From Pycnopodia helianthoides (taxonomy: Eukaryota > Echinodermata > Asteroidea > Forcipulatida > Asteriidae), in contig JASTWB010000025.1 in NCBI GenBank assembly GCA_032158295.1, forward strand, positions 173,231 to 237,230: DNA of 64,000 nt, written 5' to 3'. The stretch's first letter is position 1. Every line of letters starts with the position of its first letter. The notes under the pieces were generated by a model, which saw only the letters and a list, made by a program, of their open reading frames with translations, was not told the DNA's origin and ran no database searches. Below, one piece after another: positions 30,201 through 39,600 of this stretch. Made by a program: the position numbers and the translations under genes.

Positions 30201-31492
30201 CAAAAGAACACACACAGGCAACAATTTTGTTGTTGAAATTTGTATTTTTTTTTGGGGGGGGGGCGGGGGCTGGGGCACGCATTATGCCCAGTATTATTTT
30301 GTGAGCAGTAATACAAAATAAGTAATAAAAGAATAGAAACAATGGGATTGAAAAATGAAAGAATGGGTAAGCAATGAACATTCATTGTATGCCGAGTATG
30401 GTGATAAAATTAAGAGAGAAAAAAAAAACCCACCAGCATTTTGTCTATCCTGGACTCCATTTAGCTTCAAGAAATTTGGGTTGTTAAGCGTATCTCTTAA
30501 CCATTACACCAGGTGAGTCACACGGTGATGCTTACGATTCATAGACCTGATTTCAAGTCTGATTTTGCGGTTATAGGCTATGAGGCACGAAAAACGCCCC
30601 CACAGATAAGCTATCATGGGCCAATCTAACAATGGGCGCTATTTGGGCCAATAATGTATTGGCTATCAAGTAGACTAAAAGCCACGATCGCAGGCTTGGA
30701 ACCAAGTCTACACAATTCACCATAGTAGATTAAATAAGGAGATTCACTAAATTTCTTTTCTATTTTGGTATTGAGGATTAATCGTTTGATTTTCTGCCAA
30801 ATAACCGAATGAGGTGTTTCAAAAGAATATGAATAGGTTATGTGTTGTTTGTGGACTCTAATGTCCTTTTCGTGTTGAACAAAAACCTTTTTCCGGTAAG
30901 TTATTAGCAAACATGGCATGGTGAATCGTGTGGTGAACCGTCAGACATGCACGCAACAAGAAAGTTTGGACATGTATTTTTGGCGCAGGAGCAAGGCGGT
31001 CATGCCAGGAATCGTCATTGTAACGCCTCAGAGTGAATAGGCAATGGGGTTTCTATTCGGACCGGTTATTTTGGGAGCAACACCGGTGTTGTGTTAAAGC
31101 CACGAAACACCATGTTGTAAATTGGCTCTTGCTTTCTATAACTATGTATCAAATGCTTTGCTTCACTTATGAATTGTCTCTGCTCAACCAAAGATTGCAA
31201 TATATCTGTGTGCAGTCAACTCCACAAAATAAACTAAAGGAACTTTGAGACAATAATCCCGCACAAAATGCTTGGGCCACCCATTCCCAACGTTACAATA
31301 AACATTCACTGTCCACATCCCCCTGACAATAAACATTCTCTCCCTGTCCCCCCCCCCACAAAAACATCCTTGCTGTGGTTGAACGCCCTACTCAGCAGTA
31401 AATGGACATTCAGTGTCTTTGGACATTCATAGTCTTTTTAAAGCCTTATTTTGTAATAAAACAAATTAAAAAACATGCTGAAAGAATTTCAG

Positions 31493-31683
31493 ACAATCCC
31501 GGCCAAAATGATTGGGCCACCCTATCCTAAAGTTACAATAACCATACAATAACCATTCCCTGTCTCACAATAAACATTCTCTCCCCCGTCCCCCGTCCCC
31601 CCGCTCAATGTTGACTGGAACGCAGACAATGTGATTCAACATTGAAAGGGGGCAGGGGGCCAACGAGATATGGCCGGGATTGT
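31493..31683. mobile_element. Short MITE, ACAATCCCGGCCA termini
   Basis: 13-bp perfect TIRs ACAATCCCGGCCA/TGGCCGGGATTGT bound 191 bp that contain CTTGGGCCA-type and CAATGTGATTCAACATTG sequence (the latter is itself palindromic). Related copies lie at 32201-32386 and 34101-34287; 29603 has the left end only. Target duplication not clear. Confidence 0.65.
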
Positions 31684-32200
31684 AGGTTGTACTGGCACTC
31701 TTCATTTGGTCTATAGTTTGGATTGACACTCTTGATTTTGGATGTTTCTAGGTAGGTATTGCACCCCTCATTGTCTACTAGGGCCTAAGCAAAAAATATT
31801 GCTGATGAATTTTCTGTTAAGCAAGAATTTGCAGGATGCCAGACACAATTTGTACATGTTACATTGTATTTTTGGCAGGTTACCTTATTCTAATAAGCTT
31901 AATTTTGTTGTACTTACTGCTTTTTGTGCTTAAACAGCTCTTAAATTGGGCCCAAGTGGTTAAAAGCATTCAATCTGTATCTAGGTTGGACTAGCACTCT
32001 TCATTTGGTTCACAGTTTGGATTGGCACTCTTCATTTGGCATGTATCTAGGTAGGTATTGCATCCCTCATTGTCTACTAGGGCCTAAGCAAAAAATATTG
32101 CTGATGAATTTTCTGCAAAGCAAGAATTGGACATTCATAGTCTTTTTAAAGCCTTATTTTGTAATAAAACAAATTAAAAAACACGCTGAAAGAATTTCAG

Positions 32201-32386
32201 ACAATCCCGGCCAAAATGCTTGGGCCAACCTATCCTAACGTTACAATAACCATAACCATTCCCCGTCTCACTATAAACATTCTCTCCCCCGTCACCCGTC
32301 CCCCCGCTCAATGTTGACTGGAATGCAGACAATGTGATTCAACATTGAAAGAGGGCAGGGGGCCAACGAGATATGGCCGGGATTGT
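32201..32386. mobile_element. Short MITE, second copy
   Basis: Same TIRs as at 31493, about 186 bp, embedded in the same flanking words (AAAGAATTTCAG on the left, AGGTTGTACTGG on the right) as copy 1, so it multiplied by duplication of a larger segment and not by fresh insertion. Confidence 0.65.
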
Positions 32387-32835
32387 AGGTTGTACTGGCA
32401 CTCTTCATTTGGTCTATAGTTTAAATTGACACTCTTGATTTTGGATGTATCTAGGTAGGTATTGCACCCCTCATTGTCTACTAGGGCCTAAGCAAACAAA
32501 AATTGGTCAACAATTTTCTGCTCAGCAGAGATTCAAAGGTTACCAGTCTAAAATTGTACATGTGGCATGGCAGTTTGCCTGGTAACCTTAATCTGGTAAG
32601 CATAATTTTATTGTGCTTAGCTACTTTTTGTGCTTTAGCAACTCTATGAAATTGGGCCCAAAACTATAGGATATCATAAAACGGCCGAAAACCAGATGTA
32701 CAGAGCTCCCTAAGCAGAAAAAATTGCTCAACAATGTTCTGCTTAGCAGAGATAATCGGGTTACCAGTCACAAATTGTACATTTGGCATGGCAGTTTTGC
32801 TGGTAACCTTAATCTGGTAAGCATAATTTGGTTGT

Positions 32836-34736
32836 TACACCAGGTGAGTCACACGGTGATGCTTACGATTCATAGACCTGATTTCAAGTCTGATTTTGCG
32901 GTTATAGGCTATGAGGCACGAAAAACGCCCCCACAGATAAGCTATCATGGGCCAATCTAACAATGGGCGCTATTTGGGCCAATAATGTATTGGCTATCAA
33001 GTAGACTAAAAGCCACGATCGCAGGCTTGGAACCAAGTCTACACAATTCACCATAGTAGATTAAATAAGGAGATTCACTAAATTTCTTTTCTATTTTGGT
33101 ATTGAAGATTAATCGTTTGATTTTCTGCCAAATAACCGAATGAGGTGTTTCAAAAGAATATGAATAGGTTATGTGTTGTTTGTGGACTCTAATGTCCTTT
33201 TCGTGTTGAACAAAAACCTTTTTCCGGTAAGTTATTAGCAAACATGGCATGGTGAATCGTGTGGTGAACCGTCAGACATGCACGCAACAAGAAAGTTTGG
33301 ACATGTATTTTTGGCGCAGGAGCAAGGCGGTCATGCCAGGAATCGTCATTGTAACGCCTCAGAGTGAATAGGCAATGGGGTTTCTATTCGGACCGGTTAT
33401 TTTGGGAGCAACACCGGTGTTGTGTTAAAGCCACGAAACACCATGTTGTAAATTGGCTCTTGCTTTCTATAACTATGTATCAAATGCTTTGCTTCACTTA
33501 TGAATTGTCTCTGCTCAACCAAAGATTGCAATATATCTGTGTGCAGTCAACTCCACAAAATAAACTAAAGGAACTTTGAGACAATAATCCCGCACAAAAT
33601 GCTTGGGCCACCCATTCCCAACGTTACAATAAACATTCACTGTCCACATCCCCCTGACAATAAACATTCTCTCCCTGTCCCCCCCCCCACAAAAACATCC
33701 TTGCTGTGGTTGAACGCCCTACTCAGCAGTAAATGGACATTCAGTGTCTTTGGACATTTGTCTTTGTATTTTTGGCAGGTTACCTTATTCTAATAAGCTT
33801 AATTTTGTTGTACTTACTGCTTTTTGTGCTTAAACAGCTCTTAAATTGGGCCCAAGTGGTTAAAAGCATTCAATCTGTATCTAGGTTGGACTAGCACTCT
33901 TCATTTGGTTCACAGTTTGGATTGGCACTCTTCATTTGGCATGTATCTAGGTAGGTATTGCATCCCTCATTGTCTACTAGGGCCTAAGCAAAAAATATTG
34001 CTGATGAATTTTCTGCAAAGCAAGAATTGGACATTCATAGTCTTTTTAAAGCCTTATTTTGTAATAAAACAAATTAAAAAACACGCTGAAAGAATTTCAG
34101 ACAATCCCGGCCAAAATGCTTGGGCCAACCTATCCTAACGTTACAATAACCATAACCATTCCCCGTCTCACTATAAACATTCTCTCCCCCGTCACCCGTC
34201 CCCCCGCTCAATGTTGACTGGAATGCAGACAATGTGATTCAACATTGAAAGAGGGCAGGGGGGCCAACGAGATATGGCCGGGATTGTAGGTTGTACTGGC
34301 ACTCTTCATTTGGTCTATAGTTTAAATTGACACTCTTGATTTTGGATGTATCTAGGTAGGTATTGCACCCCTCATTGTCTACTAGGGCCTAAGCAAACAA
34401 AAATTGGTCAACAATTTTCTGCTCAGCAGAGATTCAAAGGTTACCAGTCTAAAATTGTACATGTGGCATGGCAGTTTGCCTGGTAACCTTAATCTGGTAA
34501 GCATAATTTTATTGTGCTTAGCTACTTTTTGTGCTTTAGCAACTCTATGAAATTGGGCCCAAAACTATAGGATATCATAAAACGGCCGAAAACCAGATGT
34601 ACAGAGCTCCCTAAGCAGAAAAAATTGCTCAACAATGTTCTGCTTAGCAGAGATAATCGGGTTACCAGTCACAAATTGTACATTTGGCATGGCAGTTTTG
34701 CTGGTAACCTTAATCTGGTAAGCATAATTTGGTTGT
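32836..34736 (+). repeat. Unit 2 of a very recent tandem duplication
   Basis: Begins with ACACCAGGTGAGTCACACGG directly after GGTTGTT, and its end GGTTGTT is followed by TTGGGAATATGTGC, so the junction and the original right flank are both visible. A 430-bp deletion relative to unit 1 lies at 33767. Contains a third copy of the short MITE (34101-34287). Confidence 0.9.
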
Positions 34737-34847
34737 TTTGGGAATATGTGCAGCAGTCACCAATTTAGATATTATATTTATGCTGGGGAAATCTCTGCGC
34801 ACGCAGATCTACAAATCAAAAACCCTAGTCAGTGGCAGGTTTTCAAT

Positions 34848-35880
34848 AAAAGCAATGCTGATAAAACCACTCACCCTAAATTGTAGCTAACCAAAGATGT
34901 CACCAAACCATTTTTCCCATTCCTTAAGCACTGTTGTCTTAAGATTTGATGTGTTGATTTTTACTCATCACTGTAACTTAATCCTTTCATCTTTCACCCC
35001 TAAAATAATTCCGTCTCTTCTTTCCCAAAGAGCAACCCCCACACAAGTTTCTAATCCAAATGTCACTTCTAACTGAAAATACGGTTCAGAAACATTGTAT
35101 GAATCCTTAGTGCTGAGCCCAATTTCATATAGAGCTGCCTAAGCACAAAAAGTAGCGAAGCACAACAAAATTAGGCTTACCAGAGTAAGGTCACCAGCCA
35201 AACTGCCTTACCACATGTACCATTAATTGTGACTGGCCATTTGAAGTTCTCACTAATGTTCTGCATTGTTGCAGGCAGTGATGGGGGTCCATGGTATTTT
35301 TGTTATACCTCTGTCTTGATCAATGCTGTATTTTCATTGGACTAGAACGATCACATGAGCGGGCAAGAACACTTTTACATTTACCACTCTCCTCTCACGC
35401 GTGCGCGCGTCGTACAACTTTCTGTACAGCAAAGGATCGTTTCGATGAAATTGGAGACCTTCAGATGAGGAAAATATTACTAAGAATTAAAGACAGAGGT
35501 ATAACAAAACAATTGTTGCCTGCTGTGACATGTTCCATGGGTTTGTACACCCTCGGGGGCAAATGCCAAATGAACACCATGGACCATGTCACCGCAGGCA
35601 ACAATTGTATAATGTACACCTGAGGGGCAAATTTAGCCACCTGTTCGAATCCAAGGGTGCCATTTGCCCCCACCCCCCATGTATGAAAACCTGTGGACCC
35701 TGTTACACAGCATACAAAAACTGTTTTGTTATCAAAGTGTTCAGGTGATGATTTTTACTTATCGGCTGAACTTAATGTTGACAGGTGTGTGGAATCTCAG
35801 GATTTTTCCTGATTCTAGATTTTTTCAAAAAATCTTCTTGAGATTTCAATTTTTTTGTGTATTTACCTGGCAGATTACCT
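34848..35880 (+). repeat. Host repeat block, copy 2 (with MITE empty site)
   Basis: From AAAGCAATGCTGATAAAACC to the TTTTTTTGTGTATTTACCTGG end this repeats 27562-29060 but without the 794-bp MITE: 34924-34927 is an unoccupied TTAA. A ~315-bp insertion at 35297-35611 is private to this copy. Confidence 0.85.
35297..35611. mobile_element. Double inverted-repeat insertion
   Basis: Two hairpins lie side by side: 35298-35317 pairs with 35490-35509 (TTTTGTTATACCTCTGTCTT and its complement), and about 35509-35541 pairs with 35579-35611 (ACAATTGTTGCCTGC...GACATG arms). The second arms resemble the host sequence at 35273-35298 (GTTGCAGGCAGTGATG, GTCCATGG), so the second hairpin was made partly from an inverted copy of local DNA. 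Confidence 0.75.
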
Positions 35881-36810
35881 TATTCTAATAAGCATAATTT
35901 TGTTGTACTTACTGCTTTTTGTGCTTAAGCAGCTCTTAAATTGGGCCTAAGTGGTTGAAAACATTTAATCTGTATCTAGGTTGGACTGGCACTCTTCAAT
36001 TGGCAATAGTTTGGATTGGCACTATTTTGGGGGTGTATCTAGGTAGGTATTGCACCCCCTCATTGTCTTCTAGGGCCTAAGCAAAAACAAATTTGCTCCT
36101 GAATTTTCTGCTAAGCAAAAATTAACCAGATGTCAGTCACAATTTGTACATGTTACATTGCATTTTGGCAGGTTACCTTATTCTGATAGCATAATTTTGC
36201 TGCATACTTACTGCTTTTTGTGCTTAAACAGCTCTTAAATTGGGCCCAAGTGGTTGAAAGCATTCAATTTGTATCTAGGTTGGACTGGCACTCTTCATTT
36301 GGTCCACGGTTTGGATTGGCACTCTTCATTTGGCATGTATCTAGGTAGGTATTGCATCCCTCATTGTCTACTAGGGCCTAAGCAAAAAATATTGCTGATG
36401 AATTTTCTGCTAAGCAAGAATTTGCAGGATGCCAGACACAATTTGTACATGTTACATTGTATTTTTGGCAGGTTACCTTATTCAAATAAGCTTAATTTTG
36501 TTGTACTTACTGCTTTTTGTGCTTAAACAGCTCTTAAATTGGGCACAAGTGGTTGAAAGCATTTTATCTGTATCTAGGTTGGACTGGTACTCTTTGGGAT
36601 GTACATCCATATCTAGGTAGGTACTGCACCCCTTATTATCTACAAGGGCCTGAGCAACAAAATGTTGCTTACAAATTTTCTGCTTAGCAAAAATTAGCAG
36701 GGATGATACCAGTCACAGTTTGTGCATGTTACATTGTATTTTTAGCAGGTTACCTTATTTAAATAAGCATCATTTTGTTGTACTTACTGCTTTTTGTGCT
36801 TAAGCAGCTC
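35880..36810 (+). repeat. Degenerate ~300-bp repeat array, part 2
   Basis: Three further units of the family at 29100, with CAGCTCTTAAATTGGGC at about 35930, 36231 and 36531, period close to 300. They carry TATCTAGGTAGGTATTGCA and TGTCTACTAGGGCCT. Non-coding. Confidence 0.75.
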
Positions 36811-36812
36811 TC

Positions 36813-37501
36813 AAAGGCACCTGGCAGTGGTATTTTGTAAAAACAAAGCTTTTGTCATTAATATATGTATTTTGATGAGTGGAATGTGAATAAACAGTTA
36901 ATTAATGTTTTTAAAAATTAGTTTTTGTTTTAATTACAAATTTAAGAGTATAGGCCCCCTACCTTGACACATGGTGGCACTGTTCATGACGTTAATCAAG
37001 GCACGATATTTGAAGAAAAAAAATGTTGTGCGTATGCGAACGTCACCCACATCACAGTATACATGTACTAGCAAGCGTATACTAGCTGGCACATCGCGCC
37101 GAAAACGACGTCATTAGTCTGACTTTCGCGGCCCACAACCGCTTATACTTGGGATCTGCAGGAAACAAATGCAGACTGACCCCATCATTAGTTGTTTAGC
37201 TGCATACAGCAGCAATACACCTAGTCGGCATGGCCGGAAAATGCAAGAAAAACCCCCTTTCTCTGGGACGTAGTTGCACGTGTGTTTACAACGTAAACGC
37301 AAGCAAATTCGAGGGGGGTCGATTTTCGATCGTGGCGAAGTCTGCCTTGATTGACGTCATAAAAGGGGATGGGCAACGAACAACTTTATCTATTTTTTTA
37401 CATACAAATCCTCAAAAACAATTACTCAAAAAATTGTTTTATTGTTAATAAACATAAACTCTTATGTTAAAAAAATTAAAAATTCTATTTCCAGGTGACT
37501 T
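36813..37501. mobile_element. TTAA-type MITE, AGGCACCTGG termini
   Basis: The left end AGGCACCTGGCA and right end (reverse complement AGTCACCTGGAA) bound ~690 bp inserted into CAGCTCT-TTAA-ATTGGGCC of the 300-bp repeat; intact empty versions are at 36231 and 36531. The right TTAA is intact, the left reads TCAA. No transposase; contains a TGACGTCA (CRE-like) site at 37353-37360 followed by TAAAAGG. Confidence 0.6.
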
Positions 37502-37554
37502 TAAATTAGGCCCTCGAAGTGGTTGAAAGCATTATATCTGTGTCTAGCTCGGAC

Positions 37555-38222
37555 TGGCACTCTTCAATTGGTCTATTGCAGTACAGATGTTGTTTCCATA
37601 AACAAAAATGTTCCTCAAAATGAAGCAATCGAACAGCATTTGCAATGCTCTGAACCGCAGCCTCCACCCATACCCTATCACAAAACCACCCTCCTATTAC
37701 ATACGCAAGCTCTCGGAACTGATTTTAGGAAGAAACTGCTTCCATTTCTGGGACAACTACTTTTTGCAAAAAATTTGATGCGCCATGGGCTCAATAGCAT
37801 GCCCGGAAATATGTGATATATCACACTACCTGATCTGGAAAAAAATCCTCCAACAAGCTGAACACATCCTAACCTGGTGGCGTTTTATGACAGTACCCTT
37901 GACAACTTCAAGAATCTGATCCATACTATGAATCAAATGCACCCTACCCTCAAATTTACTTTTGAGGCACCGGATACTTCAATCAACTACCTGGACCTCA
38001 CAATATTCAAGGGTAAAAGGTTTAGAGAAACTGGTATTCTAGATACAAAGGTATATACCAAACCCATGGAAAACTACCAATACCTACACAAAACATCATC
38101 ACCCCCTCCCCCTATATGTGGTCAAGGCATTCATATACCGGGAAACCCTCAGTTATGACAGAAACACCAAAAATGAAGATGATATTCTGGTCAAAGTGAA
38201 TCATTTCTTTGCGGGGTCCTAA
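37555..38222 (+). pseudogene. Penelope-like element, RT carboxy part
   Basis: Reads TDVVSINKNVPQNEAIEQHL (cf. the usual DVTSLYTNIP block), then after a deletion of the catalytic centre FKNLIHTMNQMHPTLKFTFE, TSINYLDLTIFKGKR, KVYTKPMENYQYLHKTSS and an RETLSYDRNT segment. The YADD-type motif and the GIY-YIG endonuclease are not seen. It is in the same orientation as 26550-27634 and is the missing half of that element. Confidence 0.8.
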
Positions 38223-38394
38223 CCCAAACCTTGCGGATTATTGTACTGTAGATGTAGGTTGGTTTTAAACATTTCATCACTTGCTTTTTCTCTAATAATT
38301 TGTACGCTCATGCACGTATTTGTCAAAATTAATTATACACATCAAGTATGAAAATCTTAATGATTTCTCATGATGTCTTGATCAACGTTTCTGC

Positions 38395-38530
38395 TAAGCA
38401 GAGATTAGCAGGTTACCAGTCACAAATGGTACACGTGGCAAGGCAGTTTGGCTAGTGACCTTATTCTGGTAAGCATAATTTTGTTGTGCTTAGCTACTTT
38501 TTGTGCTTAGGCAGCTCTACGAATTTGGGC
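38395..38530 (+). repeat. Isolated copy of the TAAGCA repeat family
   Basis: Carries CTGCTAAGCAGAGATTAGCA, GGTTACCAGTCACAAATGGT and TGTGCTTAGCTACTTTTTGT as in 32500-32660. Its reverse complement resembles 28627-28760. Confidence 0.7.
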
Positions 38531-38583
38531 CCAGCACTAAGGATTCATCCAATGGCCAAAAACAGAAGTACAGAGCTCCTTTA

Positions 38584-38640
38584 AAGGCACTTGACACTAT
38601 TAGTAATTACTCAAAATAATTGTTAGCACGGGATCACCTT
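38584..38640 (+). mobile_element. Left end of another TTAA-type element
   Basis: TTAA at 38581-38584 (within CTTTAAAGG) is followed by AGGCACTTGACACTATTAG and AATTACTCAAAATAATTG, like the ends of the other TTAA elements. The SINE-like sequence at 38629 interrupts it. A convincing right end was not found. Confidence 0.45.
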
Positions 38641-38665
38641 GAGGGGATGAGTCAAGGTGATCCCG
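38629..38665. repeat. Perfect 14-bp hairpin
   Basis: CGGGATCACCTTGA at 38629-38642 and its exact complement at 38652-38665 flank a nine-base loop. The same GGATCACCTTGAGG-type sequence (inverted) starts the second SINE-like copy near 38965. Confidence 0.9.
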
Positions 38666-38925
38666 TGTCTGCTGCTTCCCAGGTTGTATCGTAAACTTGG
38701 GTGTGATCCCTGGCTACACGGCAGTTAACGGTTGTATGGCTTCTGACTGGCACCCCCGAACAAAGATATTGACAAAATAGGGAAACCGCCAACATAGGGC
38801 TATATAGCTCAGTTGGTAGAACGCCGGTACGTTAATCCAGAGGTCGTTGTTTCAAATCCTGCTCTAGTCAATTTTTCTTTGTTCAACCCCAAACCATTTG
38901 AAATTTACCCAGTCAGTTTCTCTTG
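38666..38925 (+). mobile_element. tRNA-Asn-related SINE, copy 1
   Basis: Head GCTGCTTCCCAGGTTGTATC, a tRNA-like part at 38799-38869 and a tail AGTCAATTTTTCTTTGTTC and CAACCCCAAACCATTTG. Copy 2 (38965-39135) shares head, tRNA part and tail but lacks about 90 bases before the tRNA part, or copy 1 gained them. Confidence 0.7.
38799..38869 (+). tRNA. tRNA-Asn(GTT)-like sequence (SINE part)
   Basis: A-box TAGCTCAGTTGG fits TRGYNNARNNG exactly; the B-box GTTTCAAATCC has one mismatch to GGTTCRANTCC. The anticodon loop ACGTTAA gives GTT (Asn), but the anticodon stem pairs poorly and the acceptor stem is decayed. A TTTTT terminator follows. It is a SINE head or pseudogene, not a working tRNA. Confidence 0.5.
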
Positions 38926-39034
38926 TGGTTCATTACTTGACACTTAAAATTTAAAAAGTCGCATCCCCTCAAGGTGATCCCGTTGCTGCCGCTTCCCAGG
39001 TTGTATCGTAAACTTGGTGTGATCTCTGGCTACA

Positions 39035-39106
39035 CGGCAGATAGCTCATTTAGTAGAGCGCCGGTACGTTAATCCGGAGGTCGTTGGTTCAAATCCCGCT
39101 CTAGTC
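39035..39106 (+). tRNA. tRNA-Asn(GTT)-like sequence, copy 2
   Basis: Same arrangement as at 38799 with perfect B-box GGTTCAAATCC and a better anticodon stem (CCGG/CCGG around TACGTTAAT). The A-box has two changes (TAGCTCATTTAG). TTTTTC follows at once, a Pol III stop. Confidence 0.5.
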
Positions 39107-39289
39107 AATTTTTCTTTGTTCAACCCCAAACCATTTGTAATTTAATGTGTTACTTGAATTTAATGTATTTCTTTGGTTTAATTTAATTAATTGAATTAAA
39201 GCAGCTATGTATTGGATTAAGAAGACAGATCTACATGTCAATTATTGTACAACTTGTGCTTGTGGTTTAGTGCATGAGCATTTGCGCTT

Positions 39290-39600
39290 GCTCTTTTCCT
39301 GATTAGGATTGCGAATTTTTGATCTAAAAATGATTAAAAATTTCAATCTATTAGATTGAATACATGTAGTTCAATCTTCAGTCTAGATTGAACATTTTTC
39401 AATCCAAATTCGATTGATGATAGATTGAAAATTTAAATCTAATAGTTTGAAATTCCACTCGTTTATGGATTGAAAATTTTCACTCTAAAAGAAGATTTAT
39501 TGTCAATCTGGAAAGATTGTTCCCTCACGGCAATCTGTGAAAGAGTGAAAATTCAATCTAATAGATTCAAATTTCATTCATCAGAATTAAGAGAGTAGTC
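39290..39600. repeat. AATCTATTAGATT palindrome cluster
   Basis: The stretch is built from overlapping short inverted repeats around TTCAATCTATTAGATTGAA (39353-39371), with related pieces TTCAATCTAATAGATTC, AGTCTAGATTGAAC and GATTGAAAATTTAAATCTAA. No frame is open. Confidence 0.65.

Larger units (their letters stand above)
30505..32835 (+). repeat. Unit 1 of a very recent tandem duplication
   Basis: 30505-31437 recurs at +2331 and 31867-32835 at +1900, with only a handful of visible differences (for example G/A at 30776/33107, and one base in the G-run at 32356/34256). Unit 1 keeps 430 bp (31438-31866) that unit 2 lacks. The minus-strand frames starting MPCLLITYRKK and the plus-strand frames MNRQWGFYSD are identical or nearly so in both, simply because the DNA is. 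Confidence 0.9.

Noticed and set aside
30626..33579. Identical 97-codon (minus) and 71-codon (plus) frames at two places, looking like a conserved gene pair.
   Set aside because: The DNA itself is almost identical by recent tandem duplication, so conservation says nothing about coding.
37230..37448. A small protein starting MAGKCKKNPLSLG with a CRE-like site nearby.
   Set aside because: It lies inside a TTAA-type MITE; no homologue or other coding evidence.
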